This document shows, piece by piece, positions 34,938-43,033 of a stretch of 64,000 bases of DNA; the stretch's first letter is position 1, and the number at the start of each line of letters is the position of its first letter. The DNA lies in assembly GCF_020510685.1 (NCBI RefSeq), contig NZ_CP075185.1, positions 3,224,001 through 3,288,000 of the forward strand, read 5' to 3'. The DNA comes from Dechloromonas denitrificans (GTDB lineage Bacteria; Pseudomonadota; Gammaproteobacteria; Burkholderiales; Rhodocyclaceae). The notes under the pieces were generated by a model that was given only the letters and a program-made list of their open reading frames with translations, searched no databases and was not told the DNA's origin. A program made the position numbers and the translations under genes.

Positions 34938-35249
34938 CTAATTGGACAGGGCCGTGGCTTGGCATTTGTCGCAGACATCCCACGGCAAGCACTGGCAGAT
35001 GCGCGTTGGCACGACGTAATCGCTGCCGACGATGACTTTGCCGGCCGCCTGAAGTTTGTTGCCGGGGATGCTCTTCGGCGGTTGTTCGCCGGCCCCCGAA
35101 TGGACGTGCGGGCTTGGTGCCCAGCGCGAGAACGGTGCCATATCGGTTTTGTTCTCGACGTACCAAACTTTCCGAGCCGCATCCCATCTGGCCCCCAGTT
35201 TCTTTGCCTGGTCTTTATCGGCAAAGGGAACCTGCAAGTTCGTTCTCAT
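34938..35249 (-). CDS. DUF5710-like protein with Cys-rich tail
   Basis: A 103-residue protein. The N-terminal half (LQVPFADKDQAKKLGARWDA, then RKVWYVEN) is the DUF5710 type motif often seen in primase- and conjugation-related proteins. The C-terminal tail has CQCLPWDVCDKCQ, a likely zinc-binding knuckle. Function is unknown. It lies just downstream of tRNA-Leu, behind the tRNA terminator. Confidence 0.75.
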   Translation of the reverse strand: MRTNLQVPFADKDQAKKLGARWDAARKVWYVENKTDMAPFSRWAPSPHVHSGAGEQPPKSIPGNKLQAAGKVIVGSDYVVPTRICQCLPWDVCDKCQATALSN

Positions 35250-35290
35250 TTCACTCCCCGATCAGGAATTCAGCGCGGATGGCAACGGCC

Positions 35291-35326
35291 AAAAACAAAA
35301 AAGGCCTCGAATAATCAAGGCCTTTT
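35291..35326 (-). terminator. terminator of tRNA-Leu
   Basis: AAAAGGCCT pairs with AGGCCTTTT around a 10-base loop; on the minus strand a long T run follows. It lies 8 bases beyond the tRNA 3' end. Confidence 0.88.
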
Positions 35327-35333
35327 CGTATTT

Positions 35334-35418
<85 letters not shown>

Positions 35419-35437
35419 ACAGGTGCTAAGGGCGCGC

Positions 35438-35443
35438 ATTATA
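35438..35443 (-). promoter_or_regulatory. -10 box of tRNA-Leu
   Basis: The minus strand reads TATAAT followed by the GC-rich GCGCGCCC discriminator typical of stringently controlled stable-RNA promoters, about 20 bases upstream of the tRNA 5' end. Confidence 0.65.
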
Positions 35444-35541
35444 GAGAATCTCTGGGCTTTGTGCTGAATATTTTTTGAATACCGCCGCATCGCCATTTTT
35501 CCGCTGCCGAATATGCCCGGCAACCAGCAGACAACTGGCGA

Positions 35542-36864
35542 TCAGCCGAGCTGAGCCAGCTTGGCTTTCGGCCCCGGCGGATGACGAAGGAAATATTGAC
35601 GAATACCCCGTACGATCGCGTCGGCGAGTTTTTCCTGATAGGCATCGTCGTTCAGGCGACGCTCCTCTTCCGGATTCGAAATAAAAGCGGTTTCGATCAG
35701 CGCCGAAGGAATATCCGGCGCCTTCAATACGGCAAAACCGGCCTGCTCAACATAGTTTTTATGCAGTGTATTGATCGCGCCCAGCTCGCCGAGCAGGTAT
35801 TTGCCCAATTTCAGACTGTCGTTGATGGTTGCCGTTTGCGAGAGGTCGAGCAGTGTCCGCGCCAGGAACAGATCCTTGCTGCCGAGATTCACCCCGCCAA
35901 CCAGGTCGGCCTGATTTTCGCGCTGCGCCAGAAGCCGGGCCTGCGTACTCGAAGCGCCGCGCTCGGAGAGAACAAAGACCGATGAACCACGGGCATCCGG
36001 CTTGATCCAGGCATCGGCATGGATCGACAGGAAAAGATCGGACTGGACGCGCCGCGCTTTCTGGACCCGCATTTGCAGCGGCACGAAGAAATCCGAATCG
36101 CGGGTCATCACCGCCCGCATGTTCGGCTCCGCATCAATGCGGGCCTTCAGGCGCTTGGCGACTTCCAGCGTGACATTCTTTTCCTGGGAGCCGCCCTGGC
36201 CAATTGCCCCGGGATCTTCGCCGCCATGGCCGGGATCGAGGGTAATGGTAACCAGTCGGTCGACAATGGGCTTGCCGGATTTCTTGCTGGTATGCACCTC
36301 GGGCGCTTCGGGTGTTTTTCCCGGCTTGGTTTCGACCACCTGCAAATCGGGATCGGCCTGCAGCGGCTCGACCGCATCCTTGCGACCTTCGAGCAAAGCC
36401 ATCAACGGGTCGGGCGGATTGATCGGATAAACGTCGAGAACCAGACGATGGCCGTATTCGCCGGCCGGCGGCAACATGAAAACCTGCGGATTGACCTTGG
36501 TCTTCAGCTCCATGACCAGACGCACGACGCCCGGCTTGAAACGGCCGGCCCGCAGCAGCTTGATGTAAGGATCGTCAGTCGCCACCTTGCGGGCGAGGCT
36601 GTCGAGCACACTGTTGAATTCAACGCCCTCGATATCGACAACCAGCCGATCGGGATTCTCAACGATGAAATGGGTGTATTTGAGCGGAGCGTCATGCTCC
36701 AGCGTAACGCGCGTGTAATCAGCAGCGGGCCAGACGCGCACGGCGAGCACCGCCGGCAATTTGGCGGCAGCGCCGGCCAGCGGCGAAACAGAGAGGATCA
36801 GCGAGGCGCCGGCGTAGCGGAGAAGCTGCCGTCGTCCGAGGCTGAGACCAGCCCTTTTATGCAT
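35542..36864 (-). CDS. amiC: N-acetylmuramoyl-L-alanine amidase (AmiC-like)
   Basis: A 440-residue exported amidase that cuts the lactyl-peptide bond in murein at cell division. The N-terminus has a twin-arginine signal (GRRQLLRYAGASLILSVSP, cleaved near GAAA). An AMIN domain (about 40-150) targets the septum. The C-terminal Amidase_3 domain shows LDPGHGGEDPGAIG, LFLSIHADA and SALIETAFISN, the zinc and catalytic residues. The start MHKRAGLSLG is chosen; longer forms run into tsaE. The tsaE 3' end overlaps the amiC 5' end by 67 bases. Confidence 0.93.
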   Translation of the reverse strand: MHKRAGLSLGRRQLLRYAGASLILSVSPLAGAAAKLPAVLAVRVWPAADYTRVTLEHDAPLKYTHFIVENPDRLVVDIEGVEFNSVLDSLARKVATDDPYIKLLRAGRFKPGVVRLVMELKTKVNPQVFMLPPAGEYGHRLVLDVYPINPPDPLMALLEGRKDAVEPLQADPDLQVVETKPGKTPEAPEVHTSKKSGKPIVDRLVTITLDPGHGGEDPGAIGQGGSQEKNVTLEVAKRLKARIDAEPNMRAVMTRDSDFFVPLQMRVQKARRVQSDLFLSIHADAWIKPDARGSSVFVLSERGASSTQARLLAQRENQADLVGGVNLGSKDLFLARTLLDLSQTATINDSLKLGKYLLGELGAINTLHKNYVEQAGFAVLKAPDIPSALIETAFISNPEEERRLNDDAYQEKLADAIVRGIRQYFLRHPPGPKAKLAQLG

Positions 36865-37313
36865 TGCGTCCCTTCCGGTGTATCTGCCACGGCCTCGAGG
36901 ACACGCCCGAGACCTGCATGATGAAGGCGCAGCCGCAGGTCTGGCGGCGGAACGCAGCCATGAGCACGTTCCGGCCACTCGACCAAGCAGACCGCAGTCT
37001 TGCTGAAGTATTCGTCAAAGCCCGCATCGAGAAACTCCTCTGGCGACTCGAAACGATAAAAATCAAAGTGATATAAGTATAAGCTCGAAACTACGTAAAC
37101 TTCAACCAGCGAATAGGTTGGGCTTTTGACCGGTCCGCTATGGCCGAGGGCACGTATCAAGGCGCGCACCAGGGTCGTTTTGCCGGCCCCCAGATCCCCC
37201 TCGAGAAAAATCACCAGTCCGGGCTGCAGCAAAGGCGCCAGCGCTTCACCCAGATGCTGGGTGGCAGCCTCGTCTGGCAACTGGAAAACGGCGGTAACAT
37301 CGGGGCTATGCAC
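36798..37313 (-). CDS. tsaE: tRNA threonylcarbamoyladenosine ATPase TsaE
   Basis: A 171-residue ATPase of the t6A tRNA modification complex TsaBDE. The P-loop GDLGAGKTTLVRALIRAL is near residue 45, with KSPTYSLVEVY and the aromatic HFDFYR segment further on. The start is GTG at 37313 (VHSPDVTAVF), with GGAG eight bases upstream; there is no usable ATG. The C-terminal 22 codons overlap the amiC start, so the two are translationally linked. It is divergent from queG with 15 bases between start codons. Confidence 0.93.
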   Translation of the reverse strand: MHSPDVTAVFQLPDEAATQHLGEALAPLLQPGLVIFLEGDLGAGKTTLVRALIRALGHSGPVKSPTYSLVEVYVVSSLYLYHFDFYRFESPEEFLDAGFDEYFSKTAVCLVEWPERAHGCVPPPDLRLRLHHAGLGRVLEAVADTPEGTQCIKGLVSASDDGSFSATPAPR

Positions 37314-37328
37314 GATCAGGACTCCACT

Positions 37329-38357
37329 GTGAATTACGCAGCACTTAAGGAAAATATCCGCGAGGCTGGAAAGAAACTTGGCTTTGCTGCCGTTGGCGTG
37401 GCCCGCGCCGATCCCGGCCTGGCCGCCGAACACCTGCGGCAATGGCTGGCCGAGGGCTGCCACGGCGAGATGGATTATATGGCTCGGCATGCCGAATTGC
37501 GCGCGGCGCCCGGCCTGTTGCACCCGGGAACGCTGACCGTGATATCGGCGGCGGTGGACTATCTACCGCATGGCAAAACCGTCGATCAGCCGGAACAGGC
37601 AGCGATTTCGCGCTACGCCCAAGGGCGGGATTACCACAAGGTCGTGCGCAATCGCCTGCAAAAGCTGGCGGATGCCATCGCCGCAATCATCGGCCCTTTC
37701 GGGTACCGTGTCTTCTCCGATTCGGCGCCGGTCATGGAAGTTGAATTCGCCAGCCAGGCCGGGCTTGGCTGGCGCGGCAAGCACACCCTGTTGCTATCGA
37801 AGGAAGGCTCCTGGCGCTTTCTCGGCGAAATCTATACCGACCTACCACTGCCGCCCGACACCCCGGTCAAGGAGCACTGTGGCAGCTGCACGGCCTGCCT
37901 GGGCGCCTGCCCAACCGGCGCCATCGTCGCTCCCTACAAGGTCGATGCCCGACGCTGCATCTCCTACCTGACCATCGAACTGGCCGGGGCCATTCCCGAG
38001 GAATTCCGGCCACTAATCGGCAACCGCATTTACGGTTGCGACGATTGCCAGTTGTGCTGCCCGTGGAACCGTTTCGCGCAAATCGGCGCCGCAGAATTCG
38101 CCCCACGTCATGGCCTGGATACCGCCTGCTTGAGCGAATTATTCGCCTGGAGTGAAGCCGAATTCAATGACCGTCTGGCCGGCAACCCAATCCGCCGTAT
38201 CGGCCATGAGCGCTGGCTGAGAAATATTGCCGTGGCGCTGGGCAATGGACCCGCTACGCTCGCTGCCAAAAATGCGCTGAACGCGAGAAGCGACCACCCC
38301 TCGCTGCTGGTCCGCGAACATGTCGCCTGGGCGCTGGCCCGTCTGAGCGCTGACTAA
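37329..38357 (+). CDS. queG: epoxyqueuosine reductase
   Basis: A 342-residue B12-dependent iron-sulfur enzyme making queuosine in tRNA anticodons. Two 4Fe-4S motifs stand at CGSCTACLGACPTGAI and CDDCQLCCPWN, with DSAPVMEVEFASQAGLGWRG before them. The start is GTG at 37329 (VNYAALKENIREAGKK), preceded by AGGA. The sequence upstream belongs to tsaE on the other strand. It ends in a normal C-terminal helical domain. Confidence 0.94.
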   Translation: MNYAALKENIREAGKKLGFAAVGVARADPGLAAEHLRQWLAEGCHGEMDYMARHAELRAAPGLLHPGTLTVISAAVDYLPHGKTVDQPEQAAISRYAQGRDYHKVVRNRLQKLADAIAAIIGPFGYRVFSDSAPVMEVEFASQAGLGWRGKHTLLLSKEGSWRFLGEIYTDLPLPPDTPVKEHCGSCTACLGACPTGAIVAPYKVDARRCISYLTIELAGAIPEEFRPLIGNRIYGCDDCQLCCPWNRFAQIGAAEFAPRHGLDTACLSELFAWSEAEFNDRLAGNPIRRIGHERWLRNIAVALGNGPATLAAKNALNARSDHPSLLVREHVAWALARLSAD

Positions 38358-38491
38358 CTGGCGTCGGCCGCCGGTCATTATTTCTTCCAATTCCAATCAT
38401 CAAGGCCGGCCCGGTCGCCCGAAAAGCAGGTCAATCGCCGCCCAGCATTGCTACAGCCGGGGTTCAACCAAGAACCTCGGCCCCCCTCTGT

Positions 38492-39352
38492 TCAGCCGGT
38501 TGCCACCGGCCGCGATGAATCGGCGCACCATTCGCTCCACGAACCGGCATAGAGCCGGGAGCCGGGCAGCCCGGCAATTTCCATGGCCAGCAGATTGTGG
38601 CAGGCGGAAACCCCCGAGCCGCACTGATGGACAACCTGCTTCGCTGGCGAACCGGCGAGCACCGCCAGCCATTCGGCCCGTAACTGGGCGGCCGGCTTAT
38701 AGCGCCCGTCGGCCTGCAGGTTGTCGCGAAAGAACCGGTTAACCGCCCCCGGAATATGGCCGCCGACCCGGTCGATGGTCTCGTTCTCGCCGCGGAAACG
38801 ATCCGGACTACGGGCATCGACCAGATGCATCCGCGAGGTCGCCAGAAAAGCCTGCACGTAACCGGCATCGACCATCCAGTCGCGTACTTCGGGCACGAAG
38901 GAAGCCGGGCGCAGCGTCGGCGTTTGGCGATCAAGCGTCCCGCCGGCCGCCAGCCAGGCTTGCAGCCCGCCGTCAAGCAGCGCCACCCGGTCATGGCCGA
39001 GCCAGCGCAACAGCCACCACAAACGGCCGGCAATCATGCCCTGGGCGTCGTCATACACCACCACCTGCGTCGCCCCGCCGATGCCGATCTCGCCCAGACG
39101 GGCCGCCAGATCGACCGGCGACGGCAGCGGATGACGACCGTTGCTGCCGGTCATCGGCCCCGAAAGGTCGCGGTCGCAGTGCAGGAAGACGGCACCGGAA
39201 ATATGCCCATCGGCGTAGGCCCGTTCACCATAGCCGGTATCGGCCAATTGATGACGCACGTCGACGACCAACCAATCCGGATCACCGAGGTGAGCCTGCA
39301 GCGTCGCCGGATCGACCAGCGTTGGATAACTTACACTTCCGGCGCTAGCCAT
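38492..39352 (-). CDS. sseA: sulfurtransferase (SseA/3-mercaptopyruvate type)
   Basis: A 286-residue protein with two rhodanese domains. The active-site loop of the second domain is CGSGVSACHNLLAMEIA (Cys about residue 247), which fits the mercaptopyruvate-type CGSGVT-A pattern better than the CRKGVT pattern of thiosulfate rhodanese, with Ser in place of Thr. It is cytoplasmic. The ATG lies inside the last codons of the SpoIIAA-like gene (22-base overlap), so they are likely one unit. 134 bases on the other side, to queG, hold nothing I can support. Confidence 0.9.
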   Translation of the reverse strand: MASAGSVSYPTLVDPATLQAHLGDPDWLVVDVRHQLADTGYGERAYADGHISGAVFLHCDRDLSGPMTGSNGRHPLPSPVDLAARLGEIGIGGATQVVVYDDAQGMIAGRLWWLLRWLGHDRVALLDGGLQAWLAAGGTLDRQTPTLRPASFVPEVRDWMVDAGYVQAFLATSRMHLVDARSPDRFRGENETIDRVGGHIPGAVNRFFRDNLQADGRYKPAAQLRAEWLAVLAGSPAKQVVHQCGSGVSACHNLLAMEIAGLPGSRLYAGSWSEWCADSSRPVATG

Positions 39353-39681
39353 AGCTTGGCCTCCTCGACATTGGCAAACACTTCGACATCGGCATTGACA
39401 AAGGTCTGCGACAGCCAGGCACTCCAGGTCACCCACTGGCTGTCGGTAACCACGGCGATACGCTTGAAATCGTTGGCGTGGGCACGGGAGAACTTGATCT
39501 CTTCCCAAGCGACGTCGATGGTCAAGTCGGCCATCTGGCTGAGGTCGAAAAGCAGGTCAACCGGTCCCTCGAACTTGACCTTGAAATTGACGACTTCTTC
39601 AAATTCCTTGTAGTCAGCCAGCGTGAATTCACCGAAGACGGAGATGCTGACGCGACTGGGTTGGTGGTCGATAACAATCAT
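39331..39681 (-). CDS. SpoIIAA-like STAS domain protein
   Basis: A 116-residue soluble protein with the alternating beta/alpha pattern of SpoIIAA-like domains (VSISVFGEFTLADYKEFEEV, then ADLTIDVAWEEIKF and RIAVVTDSQWVTW). Proteins of this group are not anti-sigma antagonists by default; function is unknown. It lies directly upstream of sseA and overlaps its start, so a role linked to sulfur transfer or redox is a guess. Confidence 0.75.
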   Translation of the reverse strand: MIVIDHQPSRVSISVFGEFTLADYKEFEEVVNFKVKFEGPVDLLFDLSQMADLTIDVAWEEIKFSRAHANDFKRIAVVTDSQWVTWSAWLSQTFVNADVEVFANVEEAKLWLAPEV

Positions 39682-39721
39682 ATTTTTGACTCCTTTGTTA
39701 ATTATATCATTTTAATGACGT

Positions 39722-40573
39722 TCAATCCTGCTCGACCGGGCTACCGCGCGAAAAATGCGTTGCCGCGATTCCGGACAGGATGATCAGCCCAATTGCCAGC
39801 CAGGCCGACGCATCGAGCACTTCGCCCCAGAATAACGCACCGAACAGGCTGGAAAAAATTACCGTACTGTAGGCCAACGCTGCCGACATCAGGGTTTTAC
39901 CACGCGTATAGGCGCGGGTCATGGCCAGTTGGGCAACCGTGGCAAAACCCGCGACGCCGAGCAATAACAACCCGCTGCGCAGGTCGATGGCATGCAGTTC
40001 GGTGAACAGTAGCCAGACGCCGGCGCAAACGGAAGAAACCAGTGAAAAATAAAACACCGTGCGCATTTCCGATTCGCCCCGCGCCCCGAGCTCACGCACG
40101 CTGAAATAGGCCATTCCGGCCATCACGCCGGAGCCGAGACCGATCAGCCCGCCGAGCAGTTGCTCGACATGCAGGCTGGGCTTGAGCAGCAGGGCAACGC
40201 CCAGCAGACCGACGAGCAAGGCGCCGAACATGCTAAAGCGCAGCCGGGTCCCAGCCAGTGCCAGGTAAATGGCGAGAAAAATTGCCGACGTGTAATTGAG
40301 GGTCACCGCCGTCGCCAGCGGCAACAAGGTGATGGCGTAGAAGTAGGTGACGAGCGCCACGAAGCCGACCGCGCCGCGGCTGATCTGCCAGCGCCAGTGC
40401 GCCGTCTTCAGCGACACGCCATGCCAACGCACCAGACCGAACATCAGGATCAGCGAGATGAAACTGCGATAGAAGGTGATTTCAACTGCCGAATGCGTCG
40501 CCGCTGCATATTTGACGCAGACGCCCATGCAGGCGAACAGGAAACTGGCGGCGATCATCCACAAGGATTGCAT
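39722..40573 (-). CDS. EamA/DMT family transporter
   Basis: A 283-residue inner-membrane protein with about ten hydrophobic segments in two EamA-like halves (first starting LWMIAASFLFACMGVCVKYA, second from about residue 140). Drug/metabolite transporter family; the substrate is unknown. A Rieske-gene terminator separates it from that gene, so it probably has its own promoter. Confidence 0.88.
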   Translation of the reverse strand: MQSLWMIAASFLFACMGVCVKYAAATHSAVEITFYRSFISLILMFGLVRWHGVSLKTAHWRWQISRGAVGFVALVTYFYAITLLPLATAVTLNYTSAIFLAIYLALAGTRLRFSMFGALLVGLLGVALLLKPSLHVEQLLGGLIGLGSGVMAGMAYFSVRELGARGESEMRTVFYFSLVSSVCAGVWLLFTELHAIDLRSGLLLLGVAGFATVAQLAMTRAYTRGKTLMSAALAYSTVIFSSLFGALFWGEVLDASAWLAIGLIILSGIAATHFSRGSPVEQD

Positions 40574-40586
40574 GGCGGCTCAAATA

Positions 40587-40616
40587 GAAAAAGGCGCCGG
40601 ATTCTAACCCGACGCC
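40587..40616 (-). terminator. terminator after the Rieske oxygenase gene
   Basis: On the minus strand GGCGTCGG, an 8-base loop and CCGGCGCC (one G-T pair), then TTTTTC, 22 bases after the Rieske stop. Confidence 0.82.
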
Positions 40617-40637
40617 CTGTTGTGAAGCTGCACGCCC

Positions 40638-41771
40638 TTAGCGTACCTCGATGTGCTGTTGCATGATCCGACGATAGAACTCGTGGAAGTGCTGCATGCC
40701 GTCTTCCATCGGACTCTGGTACGGCCCGACCTCGTTGCGCCCTTCCTTCATCAGCGCATAACGACCGCGATCCATGCGTTCGCCGATGTCGTCGTCCTCG
40801 ATGGCGGTTTCCATGTAAGCGGCGCGCTCGGCTTCAATGAAGTCGCGCTCGAAATCGACGATTTCTTCCGGGTAGTAGAACTCGACGACATTCAGCGTCT
40901 TGTTCACCCCCTGCGGAATCACCGTCGACACGACCAGCACGTGCGGGTACCACTCGACCATGATGTTCGGGAAGTAGGTCAGCCAGATGGCGCCATGCTC
41001 GGGCATCTTGCCTTCGGCCCCATAGATGTCGCGAACCGCTTTCTGCCAGCGCTCATAGACCTTGGAGCCGGATTTTTGCAACGAAGTGATGCCGACCCGC
41101 TGTACCGAATACCAGTCGCCGAATTGCCAGGTCAGATCGTCACAGGTGACGAAATTGCCAAGACCGGGATGGTAAGGCGCGACGTGGTAGTCCTCCAGAT
41201 AGACCTCGATGAAAGTCTTCCAGTTGTAGTTGCACTCGTGCATCTCGACGTGGTCGAGCTTGTAGCCGGTGAAATCGAGCTGGCTGCCGACAGTCATGCC
41301 GGCCAGGTCGGCATTGGCCGAACGCGGTCCCTTGAAGAGCAGGCCGTTCCAGTTTTCCAGCTTCGCCTTGTTGAGATTCAGACAGGGGTTCTGCGGAAAG
41401 TGCGGCGCACCGATCAGTTGGCCACCGGTATCGTAAGTCCACCGGTGAATCGGACAGACGATATTGCCGGCCACCTTGCCCGATCCCTGCAACATGATCG
41501 CCTGGCGATGCCGACAGACATTGGACATCTGCCAGACACCGGCGTGCTCGCCTGCACTGCCGCCATTGAGCAGCATCTGGCCATGATCCTTCCACTCCAG
41601 CGAACGGTAATCGCCCGCTTCTGGCACCATCAACTGATGACCGACATAACCCGGACCGGCATCGAAGATGAGCTTTTTCTCCAGCTCAAAAATCTTTTCG
41701 TCGAAATACCAGTCCACCGGCAGTTGGGAAACTGCCGGGGCCAAACGGGACAAGGTCGCCACGTCGGACAT
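40638..41771 (-). CDS. Rieske non-heme iron oxygenase, alpha subunit-like
   Basis: A 377-residue protein with a Rieske 2Fe-2S domain (CRHRQ and CPIHRWTY: Cys86, His88, Cys106, His109) and a mononuclear iron domain (NWKTFIEVYLEDYHVAPYH, His196 and His201). This is the build of ring-hydroxylating oxygenases and related monooxygenases. No beta subunit, ferredoxin or reductase gene is nearby, so it may be a stand-alone homotrimer. It is divergent from xseB-ispA-dxs, an arrangement I recall in other Betaproteobacteria. The substrate is unknown. Confidence 0.88.
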   Translation of the reverse strand: MSDVATLSRLAPAVSQLPVDWYFDEKIFELEKKLIFDAGPGYVGHQLMVPEAGDYRSLEWKDHGQMLLNGGSAGEHAGVWQMSNVCRHRQAIMLQGSGKVAGNIVCPIHRWTYDTGGQLIGAPHFPQNPCLNLNKAKLENWNGLLFKGPRSANADLAGMTVGSQLDFTGYKLDHVEMHECNYNWKTFIEVYLEDYHVAPYHPGLGNFVTCDDLTWQFGDWYSVQRVGITSLQKSGSKVYERWQKAVRDIYGAEGKMPEHGAIWLTYFPNIMVEWYPHVLVVSTVIPQGVNKTLNVVEFYYPEEIVDFERDFIEAERAAYMETAIEDDDIGERMDRGRYALMKEGRNEVGPYQSPMEDGMQHFHEFYRRIMQQHIEVR

Positions 41772-41875
41772 TCCGTGCCTCCAGCGGGTTAAAAGAGCGG
41801 ATTTTACCCTCCCCGCGATTTGACCTGAAGCCCCTTGATGGAGTATTTTCGCGTGTTTCCCAGAATCCCGACAAC

Positions 41876-42142
41876 ATGGATCACCCCCCCATCGCCGACA
41901 TGAAATTCGAGACGGCCCTTGGCGAACTGGAAAGCATCGTCCAGAGCATGGAAGGCGGCAAGCTCGAACTCGAAGATTCCATTGCTGCCTATCGCCGCGG
42001 CATGGAACTGATGCAGCACTGTCAGGCGCAACTGACCGATGCCGAAGAGCAGATCCGCGTTCTCGAAAACGGGCAGTTCAAGGACATTGACCGTGCCCTG
42101 CAAGAAGTCCCCTCAGGGGGCAATACCCAGGAGGCACCGTGA
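41876..42142 (+). CDS. xseB: exodeoxyribonuclease VII small subunit
   Basis: An 88-residue helical subunit of exonuclease VII, which degrades single-stranded DNA to oligonucleotides. The family core KFETALGELESIVQSMEGGK and LEDSIAAYRRGMELM is present. xseA is not in the window. The stop overlaps the GTG start of ispA by 4 bases, as in many Proteobacteria. Confidence 0.94.
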   Translation: MDHPPIADMKFETALGELESIVQSMEGGKLELEDSIAAYRRGMELMQHCQAQLTDAEEQIRVLENGQFKDIDRALQEVPSGGNTQEAP

Positions 42143-43032
42143 GCGCAATGCCATTCGCCGACTGGATGGCGGCCACGCAAGCCCGCGTTGAAACCGCTCT
42201 GGCCGGTCACCTGCCGGGCGCCGAGTGCATCCCCGCCCGCCTCCACGATGCGATGCGTTATGCCGCACTCGGTGGCGGCAAACGCGTCCGCCCGCTGCTT
42301 GCCTTCGCGGCAGGCGAACTGACCGGTGCCGCGCCGGAAAAACTTGATCTCGTCGCCTGTGCCGTCGAACTGATCCATGCCTATTCGCTGGTCCATGACG
42401 ACCTGCCGTGCATGGACGATGACGTGTTGCGCCGCGGCCGGCCGACCTGCCATATTGAATACGACGAACCGACCGCCCTGCTGGTCGGTGACAGCCTGCA
42501 AACGCTGGCTTTCGAACTGCTCGCCAGCCAGCCGATTGGCGAACCGGCCGGCCAGCTCGAAATGATCGCCCTGCTCGCCCACGCCAGCGGCTCGCGCGGC
42601 ATGGCCGGCGGCCAGGCCATCGACCTTGCCTCGGTCGGCACGGCGCTTGACCAGCCGGAACTCGAACTGATGCACGCGCTGAAAACCGGCGCCCTGATCC
42701 GTGCCGCCGTCCTGCTCGGCGCGCTCGCCGGCCAGCCGCTCTCGGCTGCGGAGCGGCTGAATCTCGACCGCTTCGCCAAACGGGCCGGCCTGCTCTTCCA
42801 GGTCGTCGACGACATTCTCGACTGCACGGCGAGTACCGCCACGCTCGGCAAGACGGCCGGCAAGGACGAAGCCGCCGCCAAGCCGACCTATGTCAGCCTG
42901 CTCGGCCTCGAAAATGCTCGCGCCTACGCCGACGAATTGCGCTCCGACGCACTCGCCGCCTTGTCGATTTTCGGCGAACGCGCCTCCCGCCTGACCGAAC
43001 TGGCCGACTTCATCTGCCACCGGCAATTCTGA
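42139..43032 (+). CDS. ispA: farnesyl diphosphate synthase
   Basis: A 297-residue prenyl transferase making FPP from IPP and DMAPP. The first Asp-rich motif is [17 protein letters not shown] (DDxxxxD type, near residue 90) and the second is [11 protein letters not shown] (near 220). [10 protein letters not shown] binds IPP. The GTG start follows GAGG and overlaps the xseB stop. dxs begins one base after its stop. Confidence 0.95.
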   Translation: MSAMPFADWMAATQARVETALAGHLPGAECIPARLHDAMRYAALGGGKRVRPLLAFAAGELTGAAPEKLDLVACAVELIHAYSLVHDDLPCMDDDVLRRGRPTCHIEYDEPTALLVGDSLQTLAFELLASQPIGEPAGQLEMIALLAHASGSRGMAGGQAIDLASVGTALDQPELELMHALKTGALIRAAVLLGALAGQPLSAAERLNLDRFAKRAGLLFQVVDDILDCTASTATLGKTAGKDEAAAKPTYVSLLGLENARAYADELRSDALAALSIFGERASRLTELADFICHRQF

Positions 43033-43033
43033 A

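Noticed and set aside
36798..36864. A frameshift at the tsaE/amiC junction because of the 67-base overlap
   Set aside because: Both proteins keep intact motifs and plausible ends; overlap is simply long.
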